Shown one piece after another: positions 17,436 to 29,700 of a stretch of 64,000 nt of DNA; positions within the stretch are counted from its first letter, which is position 1, and each line of letters begins with the position of its first letter. This stretch comes from Colius striatus (Eukaryota; Chordata; Aves; Coliiformes; Coliidae): NCBI RefSeq assembly GCF_028858725.1, contig NC_084768.1, forward strand, positions 31,774,664 through 31,838,663. The letters run 5' to 3'. The position numbers and the translations under genes are program-made. Under the pieces are notes generated by a model. The model was given only the letters and a program-made list of their open reading frames with translations, searched no databases and was not told the origin of the DNA.

Positions 17436-20400
17436 TGGTATGGGTTGACAGGCTCACAATTGTATTGAAAGTACTTATCTGCAGTCTTAAAAAGGCAGTG
17501 CCACTGTTTCTTGGAGCAAAACACAAAGATGCAGTTAGATAATCATCCTGATAAAGTGAGATCAGAAAGAGACTAAATATTGAAGGAAAACTGCAATGTG
17601 GGTCTCCTAGACCCTGCTGTTATCATTATTGATTATGTCATTGTTTTTTTGGGTTTTTTTAATATGCCTCTAAGTATTTTCTGTTGTCTCCAATAGATGT
17701 TTCAGTTGGCTGGACACAAGCAAGCTCTGAGGGAGGACACAAGTAGCTTCATTAGCATGAAGATGAGCCCAAGGTAGTGTACCTTGTTTTACCTGAGATG
17801 CAATCTCCAAGAACAATCTAATGTTTTGGAACTCTCCTGAGTGGCTAGGACCAGAAAGGTCACCAGAAGCAGAGTTTTAAATGGCCCCCAAACTGGTTGC
17901 ACAATCACAAAATGAACATTACTGTAAACTGGGGTCATGTTCTTTCATTAACGAAATTACATAATAGAGTTACCATTAGAGAAAGAGACTGTACAATTGA
18001 ATTTACTGACCTCTCTGGTTTTGCATTCATCCTTTACTGACACAAGAAAAAAACCTTCAGATTGCAATAATAGCATCTCCAAATAACCTTAATTCTAGTT
18101 TCTTTAAATTTTTTTAATACTATTTGAGAGTTTGCCAGAAAAGGCTTCTTAAAAGAAAATGGGGAAACAAAAAATGCTTCCTTCATCTTTTTTTTCAAGT
18201 GATACTGCCATTTTACTTGGGGTTTTTTTCTGTCTTCATTGAAACACATGAAAGGCTTTTGTTGCTCTCTATATATTCTGTGCATTATTCAGACTGGCAA
18301 CTGGGGTTCCATGTCTTGCAGCATAGGAGTAAGAAACCATTTAGTGTTAACATTCATTTTATTATAAAGTGCTACTTTTTACAGGGAGTTGGCAATCAAA
18401 ACAAATTAGCTTTCACTCAATATATTGAGGGAAGAACTGCAGGCTGCTTTTCATCAGTTTTCAAATTTAGTTCTCAGGTTACATGTTTAAAGCTAAGGCA
18501 ACGTATTTCACATCTTAAAGCATAACCCTTCAGGTGATAGTTTACATCACAGACACCTCTGCATAAGCTTAGTGACTGTTTTTTTTCTCCCACGAGTCCT
18601 TGTCTCGACCCATGACCTTTTCATTATACTCTCTCTCCCCTGTCCAGTTGAAGAGAAGAACTGACAGAGCACCTTTGGTAGGTGCCTGGCACCCAGCTAG
18701 GGTCAACCCACCACAACTATGTAAGCACATACATCCTCAAAGAGACTGCAAAATCATTGTTAAATGTCATTTCACTTGACTCGTACATTTTGTGGAGGAT
18801 TTCATTTCCATTCAGAGTATATTTGAATACAATTAAGTAAGAAAGAATACACAGTATCTCCTCTATTAGTGTGTTTTATTACATTTCTGTGAAGAGAAAA
18901 GACAAAGTAGATATTTTAAAAAGCTCTAAGTCGGGTAACTGTTTTCTTGGGCACTGTGTACCATGCTCTCTGAAGTGTAAGTAACTGTTTTCTTTATAGG
19001 TTTAATTTTTCTATCTGAATAAACTACCAAACCAATAGATAATTCACTTAGAAGCCTACTTTTCACATTTGACCACTAGATGATGCTGTGACTCTTAATT
19101 GCAAACGATACCGTCCTATTAACATGTTGTTATTCTTTTGTGTTACAAAACTCTACAGTATTTTCATATGAGAAAAATTGATGGTTTTTTTTCTTGTTCC
19201 CACAAGCATTGTAGCTGTTACCATATATTGAATAGTCACAGCCACAGCAGGCTTTGAGTTGAAGTATAAATCAACATGCATTCTAAAAGTGAGCTTCCTT
19301 ACTCACAAGACAAGCTTATTGTGGTGATATAGGTATAAGGGAGAGAGTCAATCCATCCATATCACAATCAGTTCCAGTGGTTTCCAAGAAAGTCCATAGC
19401 AGCATGGTAGTCCAAGGTGAAGCCAGGAAGTCAATTTGTAGGTCAGCAGCTGGTGAAGGCAGGAATAGGTAGAACTGGGGAATGATCTGTAGTGGATACA
19501 CGTTAGACTGACTCCAGTTTTGCAGAAGGGCCATGTCATCTGCATAAATGGAAGAGATGTTGGGCAGGCAGCTTTAAAGAGACCTTTTCTGGGTAAGGGA
19601 AATTTTTCAGTCAGAAGAAGGTATTTTCTACTTGAATGCTGAAATCAGCACATTTGTGGATTTCAGGGATACTTCAAGTGGACCAACTGAAACAAGTTGC
19701 AGTTTACAGAAGGGAAGTGGAACAGGTGCTGCAGTGTTTGGTTATGTAATATGATTATACTTACATCCTCTACAAATAACTCTTTGCCCTTTGATGATAA
19801 TAGATTCAACAATAACATGACCCTTAGTTAATTATGGGCTATGTCAGTTTTTCTAAAGATTAATTTACAGTTTGAAATTTCAAGCAACACTCCTACTAAG
19901 AAAGGTTAATTTAAACTGACACAGCAGAGCCAAGCTCCTGAGTCACACGTCTGTTGAGGAGTAATCTTAGTCTTTTCCTTTCTGTTTTGTAATATCAAAG
20001 GTGAATTTCTATTCAAAAATTCTGTTGCAAAAAGCTGTAACACCTCTAGGAAAAACATGTTCTACTTCCCAAACTGACTTTGATAAATAAAAAGCAACAG
20101 TGACCCTGACATTTGTAAATCCTTTAAAATGTGCCATCTACCCTCAGGATATGAGAATCCAGTTTAGAACTAATTTTTACATTTGGCCCTAATAGATACC
20201 ACTCTAGCCAATTTAAAATGGATTGGGTGTGCAGCAGGAATACTTGAGAGCATCCCGAAAATGGAGCACACAGCAAATGGTGTTAAGATAATATTAGTAA
20301 CTGAAACCTCATACAAGTGCAAGTTTTGGTCATATGTTTTCTTTTGTGTCTTCTTTGTGTACATTACAAGAGTATCAGCTCCTTGCTCAGATAATATTCC

Positions 20401-20520
20401 CACTGAGGTCATGTAACGACCTGTATCTGGACCTGAAATGTATAAATCTAAGCAAACATATTTCTTAATGTTTTTTTAATCTATACAGTGAAACCAGATT
20501 ATTAAATTCTAAGTGGTCAG

Positions 20521-20583
20521 GCAGTTAGGCTAGATGATTGTTGTAGGTCTCTTTCAACTGAAAGAGTCTATACTATTCTGTAA
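20521..20583 (+). mobile_element. CR1 LINE 3' tail, diverged
   Basis: GGCTAGATGATTGTTGTAGG, then TCTCTTTCAACTGAA and ATACTATTCTG, match the last 60 bases of a CR1 element in forward orientation. Confidence 0.75.
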
Positions 20584-22628
20584 TCTTTATAAGCAAAAAG
20601 AATGTAAAAGTCGTGGCATAACCCAAGTGTCTGGCCTGTGCCACACACTCATCTTCCAGGAGCTAAGGATTGCCACAAACCTCAGGTGGTCTCCCTGGGG
20701 AAAGCAGAAGAGGCTTTGATTTTACATCCTCCGTATTTGACAAATAGCAATAAAAACCAGAATCATAACCAAACCAAATCTTTCATAGAGATCCTAGAAA
20801 GCCCATCACTGCACTTTACACAAACAGATAAACTGAGAAACTGCCTTTTTGCCTGAAGTCCTGTAGCCCCTTTCATAAAGGCAGACAGAGAGCATCAAAG
20901 TTGTGTGACTAAAAGCCCTTAACAGCCACCATGATTCAAAAATTATGTTAAACAAATTATTTCAAACCCAAGATGTGACTGATGCCAATTGAGAATTACA
21001 AAGTATTAAAAGCCCTGAGGCTCTTTCTCCAAGGCTCTGGGAGCCCCCAGCTGAGATCCAGCCACTCTAGTGTTTTTAGGCAAGGAAGGCACCGTATTAC
21101 AGTGCAGACATATCTTTAAAGCAACGTGCTACCCACAGTGAGAAGTTACATCACTTGAAATGCTGTTACAGCAATCTCCTAATAAATGCTTTTCTGAGCA
21201 GTTACAGAAAACTGAGGTAAACTGTAGCTAACAAATTGTGAAAACTAGTAGAATCATACTTGGAAGTCACTTACAACCCACGTTTTTAATTCTTTAAGTA
21301 GTTTTCCAAACCTAAAAAGTCACCATACGCTTTTAGTGTTATGAATGAAATATGCTATACACAACTGCTGGGAGACAGTTGTAAGCTTCCTGTGCAATCC
21401 AAAACAGAGTAAAAGAAATGTTGCAGCAAATAGTCTGGCCACTCCTCTGATGTTAAAAGGAGAGTTCCAGTGTATTCTCTGGAAACACTGTAGTGCAACT
21501 TGGATGATTGATTTGGCAAGTCAGCAAGAGAGGGTTATTGTGTCATAATCAGCTTACGCTATCTGATGCTGCTGTCAGAAGCGGCATTCCCTCCACCAGG
21601 AGCCACATATTGTGCTGTCTTCACTGTGCTGGCAAGCTGCTGATATGGTCAACACTGGATGTTTCTGCTTGTTGGTCTGGCTGAAAGCTAACTCAACAAG
21701 AGCAGAATTGTTTAACTTCAGGCATGTGCCTGAGATGCTTCTACAATACGAGCTTTGCTGTACTAGAAGAGATGTATAAACTCCCCTGGGGGAAATGCAC
21801 ACATTTTCTACATTGGCTTTAGGGATCCTGATGGAAGACTTTGTGAATAAGCCCTCAAATAGATAACTATTAATACTTGGTTTCATTTTTAAGATGATGT
21901 TTGCAAAGTGCCTGAGGTGTCTGCATGTTAAAAAGCAGATAGAGCTGTTATACTGCTAATGTAATTCGTCCCATGGTAGTTGTTTCTGCTTTCCATCAAA
22001 GCAGAGCAGACAAATCATAAGCTCTACTCATGCTGTAAGTCTCTGCTTATGCTAATGAGGAAGGATGATTCATTGGCTATTGACTGATAGAAATAATCAG
22101 TAATTCTGTGTCAGAATACCAACTGGCTTGAATGGCTATTAGACAAACAATTGGATAACTGTGGACAAGCAGAGTATATGAAAGATGATGTGGTTTTTTT
22201 TCTAGTTTTTCGTAGTTTTCTCCAACCTATTAATCCATCTGTTCTGATCAGATGTTGTGATATCATATTTATGAGTTCTTGTGTATTTTTTTGCATTGAA
22301 TAGGCCTCAGGAATAGTAAACCAATATTTTTACCAAAAAGTTTTCTTTTCTAAGTACGTAAACTTTTTTTCTTGTTCTTCCACAAACATTAATAAAGATC
22401 ATATTGCTGCTTGCTGAATCAACTGTAAATATTTCCTGTGAGTTGGATTTTATTTCCAAAGTTGCTGACCTGCCTTCTGTGTATGACTTTGTAACAGATG
22501 ACAATCTAGGAGACATCTGTTAAGCTGTAATAGTTCCCAAACAGGGAACATATCCTACATCATGAATGTAAAAAGCTGAACTAACTTTCTGCATCTATAC
22601 AAATCTTCTTTAAAAAATAGCAAACGGT
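20584..22628. other. Intergenic, nothing recognised
   Basis: AT-rich DNA with no supported feature. Confidence 0.6.
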
Positions 22629-22684
22629 AACTAGATGAGTAGATGATCTCTAAAGGTCCCTTCCAACCCCTACCATTCTATGAC
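22629..22684 (+). mobile_element. CR1 LINE 3' tail
   Basis: GTAGATGATCTCTAAAGGTC, then CCTTCCAACCCCTACC and ATTCTATGA, form the canonical CR1 3' end in forward orientation. It is only about 55 bases long and is directly followed by a second CR1. Confidence 0.88.
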
Positions 22685-22689
22685 TCTTC

Positions 22690-22980
22690 TCCCCAGTAAT
22701 GAACAATGGGACAAGAGGAAACAGGCTCAAGTTGCACCAGGGGAGGTTTTGACTGGAAATGAGACTTTTTCCCTGAGAGGGTTGTCAGACACTGTCCCAG
22801 GCTACCCAGGGAGGTGGTGCCCAGATGAGTTGTGGAGTCTCCTTCTCTGGAGACATTCAAAACCCACCTGGATGAGATCCTGTGTGACCTACTCTAGGTG
22901 GTCCTGTTCTGGCAGGGGAGTTGGACTGGATGAGCTTTCAAGGTCCCTTCCAGTCCCTAACATTTTGTGGTTGTGATTTG
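22690..22980 (+). mobile_element. CR1 LINE 3' fragment, forward
   Basis: Contains GAGAGGGTTGTCAGACACTG, then CAGGCTACCCAGGGAGGTGG, ACCTGGATGAGATCCTGTG and GGTCCCTTCCAGTCCCTAAC, all typical of the CR1 3' region. It is 5'-truncated. A short open frame over it is a remnant. Confidence 0.92.
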
Positions 22981-23548
22981 TGAAATAATAAAACACTGAT
23001 CAAGTTGCTTGGGTTCTGTCCATAACTGTGGACCCACTTAGGAATTTGGTGACCTTGTATATGATTAAAATAAACAGTAGCTGGCCAGTAGGGTTGGGCC
23101 TAGGTCGGCAGCCAACTGCCCCAGGATGGCTGGCTGGCAAGGTTTGGCTGGGATGGGCAGATGACCACTTTGTTGCCTCTCTCTGACTTTCTTCTAGCAC
23201 TGTGCCTCCTTATCTTAGAAAAAACTAAAAACATAGTTCATGTTGCAAAATGAGTTGTCTCATTGCTTTCAGCTTTCTCAACAGGCTTTAAGAGATTAAT
23301 TTTTCAGAAGAATAGCATATGGATTTTACCGTATATATTCAAATGCATTTGCTGCTTCTCCAGCTGTCTTTTTACAAGTTATGTGAGTCTCAACTACAAA
23401 AACCCCTAAATCTCTCAGAGCAATGCATACACAACATAAGCACAAAAACATCTCAGTGGAGACAGAGGCACTGCATTCATAAATGGTAAATGTTGAGTTT
23501 TTGAAAACTAGCCCATGACAAAGAGATGTCTATTAGCTACATTTTTCA
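22981..23548. other. Intergenic, nothing recognised
   Basis: Includes a GC-richer stretch at about 23085-23185 (GGCTGGCTGGCAAGG). I see no gene or clear repeat. Confidence 0.55.
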
Positions 23549-23735
23549 CGGAATCCCAGAATGGTAGGGGTTGGAAGGGACGTCTAGAACTCATCGAGTC
23601 CCACTCTCTGCTAAAGCAGGTTCCCCTCCATCAGGGGGCACAGGAACGCTTTCAGGTGTGTCTGGAAACAGCTTGTTCCAGCTTGTGCCTGTTACCCCTT
23701 GTCCTATCATTTTTACTTTATGCCAGCACCCTCTG
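23549..23735 (-). mobile_element. CR1 LINE 3' fragment
   Basis: Plus-strand ACGGAATCCCAGAATGGTAG, then GGGGTTGGAAGGGACGTC and AGCTTGTGCCTGTTACCCC, are the reverse complement of a CR1 3' end. It is moderately diverged and 5'-truncated. Confidence 0.9.
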
Positions 23736-26700
23736 TGCACAAATTCATGTCTTCACATTATGTATCCATTGATTTACCTTGTTTTATTCTAGCATTCTAA
23801 AAGTGATCTAGTTGGAAAACCAGAAACAGCTCACTAGACTGCAGACACTGTTAAGCCTTGGAGTAAGTTCTATCATTTAAATTCAAACAGCAGTCTTCAA
23901 ATTAAGATATATATTTTGCTTGAGGAGTATATTGATATAGCACATGACAGTAGCTAGTTAGTACCACCCTTATCTTGTTTGTTATAGTGGCAAAATGCAT
24001 TGTGTTTCTGTATTTAAATCCTTCTCCACTGTAGAAAAGTAATTCCCAATGACTATCACGGAACTAGAGTAATTCCCTGTTGTATTATACTGCAAAATAA
24101 ATCTGTCAGTGGTGCTTAACACTGTAGTTCTATGCGACAGCAAAAATGGACTTGCTGCCTATATGGGTTTCCATTGAACACACAGTTTTAGTAAGGATAG
24201 TATGACATGTTTGCTTTGCTTACTAAGAAGATATGGAAATGAATTATGGATTTTTTTCTTCTTAATGACTGTACTTCCATGTGATTATGTTTCAAGTAAA
24301 TCCAAAATTAAGATCTTTCAAATAGTTTGAGATATAAAAGTGCTTCTTTTATTACTAAAAGTTTACACGTTACAAATTCATTCAATGATGAGAGAAATAA
24401 AATTCACAGAAGCCTAGTAGTCAGTGAAATAAAAATGATGTAGTTCCCTATTATTTTAGAGTGAGATAGTACAGAAAATCAGAGAAAAGCAGGAGTGTAG
24501 AAAGCAGGTTACATGTTGGTGCTGTACTATTAGAAAACACGGGAACAGACATACTTTGATTGCCAGCTTTCCAGTAATCTTTTCAGCTTCCCAGTTACTA
24601 TTTAGCAGGAAAATGTGAGGACGAGAGTGTGAACATGATCAGCCTTCAGATGCAGCAATGCAATGTCCTGCTCATACACCAGACTGACCATGCTGCAGAC
24701 CTGCCAGAATGTTCTTAATTATCTCAGGCAGCTGTGCCTTCCGTGATCATTAGATTGTGCTAAGGTGTTCTGCTGTACAGTCTAGTACAGTCTGTACTTC
24801 TATAATTTAATTTTAAACCACTCAGAAAACAGGCTCTCTTCCTGTTCTTCAGTGAATCCATGCTACAGCTAACATGTCACTAGAAGTAAAGTCTGTAATG
24901 GGTCTTCCTCTTGCTTTAGTATAGGACTGAATTGTCACTGAACGTTTCTGCTTTTGCACCAAAATCCAATTAAACTGTATTTTCTAGTCCATCCAGGAAA
25001 AAAAGCTGGTTTTCCTTTCCTTTAAGCTGCAGGCATCGAGAAATGACAGGATATGGGTCTGTGGACTTGCCTAAACTAACATCACATCTAAGAGCTGAGG
25101 AAGGCATCAGGAAGCAGTTATCTGAGTGAAAACAGACATAACAGATATGATTTTCTAAAATGTAACATCAGCTAAAAATTCTGCTAAGAAAGTAGCATCT
25201 CGCTGATGCTCCTCTTGCTGGCCAGGTACATGGCAACAAAGACCAAAGATGTCTCAGCAATCTGGAAACAGCTACTGCAAATAAAGCTCATCCATCAAAT
25301 CCAAAACAGTTTAAGACAGTTGGCCCTGGGACAAGCATCTACACAAGTTACAAGACAGCAGGCAATCAGTGCCTTCCAGGTTCAAGACAAGTACACTTAT
25401 AAAAGGTTCAGTGAGTTTGCGACAGGCGCTCTCACTAAACGTGTGCAAATGCCGTGGGCAGGTGTCTAAGCCTGGTGCCATCATTCATTTATCTTACTTT
25501 CATATAAGCATTAAAATACCTCTGACCTGTAAATTCTATTCATATCTAGTCCTTCTATCTTTACTTTCTTATCAGACCTTCTCTTCTTTGGCTTGGTCAC
25601 CATGCCATTTTGTGATACCACGTGTGAAATTAAGCCATGGTCCTACTATTAGATTGGCACAGAGGTAGAAGACCATTTGTGGATTGTGAGTCTGAAGTTA
25701 TAAGCCTCACTCACTATCTGTTAAAGCATAAAAAGTTCCTTCCATTAATTTCAATGAATGTTGGAAAAGTTTTATGTATTTTGAATACACTGAAGCAAGA
25801 CTTTCTTTTACACTGTGTTTCTATGGAATCTGTCACAGATGGTTACAGTCTGCAGGTATTGCTTTGAAACAAGTGAACAGTGTTATGTAAAAGAAGCTTC
25901 AACTCCAGGCTGTCAGAATTGAATATTCAGGGCAGAGTGTCCAATCTAATCCAGAGATCAAGGTAGTGGGAAAACTCTGAATAAAACTCTGAGGGAGTCC
26001 TAACAAAATAGAGTTAGTTTAATGGGAACATTCTTTTACAATTTTTTCAAGAAAAAGTGATCTTTAATAAATCTACCAATGTGCAGCAGGGTTTCTTGTC
26101 TCTTTGAAATTAATGATGTGTTGATGAGAAATTATATCTGCTTAATGAGAATGTATAGGTATATATTAACTCATCTTTGGTTCAAAATAGAATATATCAT
26201 TCCGCTCTGTAAAGTAATAAAGTTTCTACTTTAATCTTTACTTTGATGGCTTTTCACCGTTTGAGCCAATAGCTGATGGGAAGAGAAATGAATTCTCTTC
26301 TGAGAAACTCAGTTTAATTGCTAAGAAACCTGATCTATTTGTCAGTAGTTTAGTACTGTTCAAACAAATCTCATTGATCCTCGTTTAAAACTCTCTACCA
26401 TTGAAAATGACTGGTTTGCATTCCAGAAATGGAGTTTCAGCAAATGATTGTTCCTGTTAATACAGATCCAGAAAAAAATCCAGTTAGGAGGAATTTGCAT
26501 ACTCTGGACAGAAAAAATTAACACAAAAATTTGGACATATGTCACACTTAGTGTAACTGGCATAAATCTTACTTGCCTGACTTATCAAGAGTATTATTTA
26601 GAGTTGTCTTGCACAGCCAAAGTACTTCTTGAGCTCTTCTTTCAGTCTCACAGGAAACACGGCATTAAGCATCTCTTGACACTCAGACATTAAGTGATGC

Positions 26701-29700
26701 AACATGGAGAAGCATATTCAAAATGACTTCCTGAAATCAATGATATTGTACTGACATGCAATTATAACCTGTTATGAAGCAGGTCTAACAATATCACAGA
26801 GCGTATAAGAAAGAACATACTGTATCCTCTTGCAAAACCGGGCAATCCAGCAAAGACAGTAACTGATGGAACGTCAAAGCACTTCTGACTAATGAAATGC
26901 AGTGTCACCCAGCCTGTGCCAAATTATAGGTGAGCAGGACTATGTGCCATAATGGCTTCATTGACTTATCCTAGCCCTAAAAAGCATCTGTTGCATCATT
27001 TGGGTCTCAGACTTCTGCTTCCACCAGTTGCTGGCACTGGTGGTCTTTTGCAGCAAGGATGAAAAGTCCAAAAGGGAGGAATGCACAGAAAGCAGGAAGA
27101 GAAAGCCACAGCAGAGTGGTCCAGTTTTGAGATTTCCCAGCATTGTTCTCAACAGTACATCTCTGTTCTACTCACTGTAGAATCCTACATTATCTGTTTG
27201 ATTTCACTTAATCAGGTTAATTATCAGTCTGTATCCATGATATAATCTTTCACCAGGACATAAACAAGTCACACATAGGAATGATTCATGTTCATCCATA
27301 TTCACAAAGCTCAAATCTTCTGCAGTTGAAGCTGAGTCATAAAGTTTTAAGAGAGAAAAGACACCCTAACATACATGTAGTGATGCATTTAAGACATCAG
27401 CATATCTGCAATCATCTCAGCAGGTGACATAGAGAGCTTTCTCTCTACCCATTTTCTTTTGACAGGGAAGCAATTGTTATTTCCCTTTATGGAGTCTTTC
27501 ACTCCTTAAGGAGAAACAAACAGAAATTTATGTTATAATTACATATTCCACCTCCCTCTTATTAAGGGCCAAATTATGTATGAGTGCAGAAAAATAATCG
27601 GTCTCCTTAGGGAAAAGTGTAATAATCACATTTTACGTTATTCAACTCAGTCGAACTTTGAGGACAACAGAAAATCATTTTCCTATCAAAATGACAAAAG
27701 AGAAATCAAATTTCTTTACCTAGAATATTTGAACTGACAAGCTGTCAGAACTGTTTTTGCTGAGAAGAGGTTTATAGACCACAGAATAAGAAAATGTGTT
27801 TTTTTCAGTTTTCTGCCTTTGAATAACCTCCTTATCAGTGATTTTGCAGCATGGAATCAGGACAGAAATGATTTTGCATTCATTATGAGCCACCAGCATT
27901 TTTATTTCTCACTGTAACATTTCTCAGTAAATTTATATACAATCCTAATCTTCCTATATTTGTCATGGCTTTACTGCATCTGATGATGTTCATATCAGAG
28001 CTGGTAAATGTCCAAGTAACACAGCATATAGATACATTTACATAGATAAAATATTCTCATTATTGGTAAATGAGCTTCCCCTGTCTTCCATGTATGTGAT
28101 GTCATCATGTTGGAAACATGCTCAGAATGAGGCATATTTCCACTGAAATATATTGTCTTTAATTTTTTATGTCTGCATAACTTCAGGCGTTTATATGGAA
28201 AAGAGTACCAAAGACTTCAGTTATGTAAATAACAAAAACATGATTTGCATCCCCAAACTTCACATTTCCCAGTTTACCTGGCAAAATTACGTCATTACAT
28301 GGACATGGTAAGAACGTATTGTTGACACTTGCTTTAAATGTTTGTCTGTTGAAGTTACTAGAACAATCTGACATGTAATTCAGAAAACAGAAGTGCAATT
28401 TCCAAATACCAATCTGGCAAGGTACCAGTGGCATCTATTGGCAAAACAGAATGGGCAAGGGGCAAATAAAAGTAAAATATAGATGATAAATAGATACGTG
28501 AGGGAATTACAGGGCAGTTATGAGCCAACAGCAAGCTTTTACTTTTAATCAGGGCTTTGTACAAGTCAAGATTATGATGCTCATAAAGGCTTCATAATTA
28601 TTGTGTGGAAAAAAAGTAGTCATTGTGCATATTGAGATATCCATTCTCAGCCCTGAAATTTCTACTATAGTGTATAGCAAGTAGGAAGGAAATGTGGAAG
28701 AGCACATCAGGATTCTATGTGTTGCAGGGTTTGCCCAAAGCATGTCTAACGGAGGCATACTGCCAAGATATGCCAATCAGAACAAAAAGCATGACACGAC
28801 TCAGTCCTACCATTTAGTTACAGACGATTTAATAAAGCCTGCAGAGGATGTGTAGAATGGAAAACATCTGTGTCCACTGATATATTTAGATGGCTCTGGT
28901 GTTTAAAATAAATATCTCAGACTAGGAGAACACCAGGGAATTATGTGAAGAAAGATTCTCACTGAGCAATAGCTTGCAATATTAGAGGCAGACTTTGGGA
29001 TCATTATCACCTACATTTATGTACCCATCTTAGGTACTTACACCTGGAGCTTAGGGCTCTTTGCAGGTAATGAAATTAAAAGTTGCTTTTACAGGGCAAA
29101 TAAAACTGTTATTTCACAGGGTAACTAACATCTGAGACGACATCTAAGTAAGGTGATTAAAACAAGCTGGTATGAATATGCTTGATTTGAGGCACATTGG
29201 CCACAGCCAGGAGTCTGTTCTGTATAAACATAGGGAGCAATGAATTTCTACAGGATTTCTAAACAGACTAATTCAGGATGTGTGCACATAATGCAATATG
29301 TAAGCTGCACTAGTCAAGTACATATAAGGAATTTGTCATCCTTGCAAAAACAGCTCTTGAGAGTGAGGCTAGACAAGGCAAGTGGCTTTGTGCTGGAGTA
29401 AGGCTCTCACACTTTGCAAAAGTAAAATCTGATTATCAATTGCAGCAAATATCCTCCAACAAAGTTATGAATAGCAGATGTTGAGAGCCTCCTGGGCACA
29501 GGATGGTCTTCTTTCTTTATGTTATGTGTAGTCCTAAGAATGGAACTACACCTTATGTATTAATATTTTACTGAATATGACAATTTCCTCAAAGTTGTAA
29601 CAGAAGAAATAGCAGCAATCGCTGACTGTGAACTACTGCGGTATGGAATAAATTGTATTGTCACATGCCATTTCCTCTTTTTGATTGTTTTTGGACTGTG

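Larger units (their letters stand above)
16896..20520. other. Intergenic, with two small structured motifs
   Basis: AT-rich DNA without genes. It contains the GTTAAC palindrome (17323-17364) and a G-quadruplex motif (17415-17435), listed separately. A sequence near 19073-19086 partly resembles a CTCF site. Nothing else was recognised. Confidence 0.6.

Noticed and set aside
19073..19086. CCACTAGATGATGC as a CTCF site
   Set aside because: It lacks the essential GGC core and matches only the first half of the motif.
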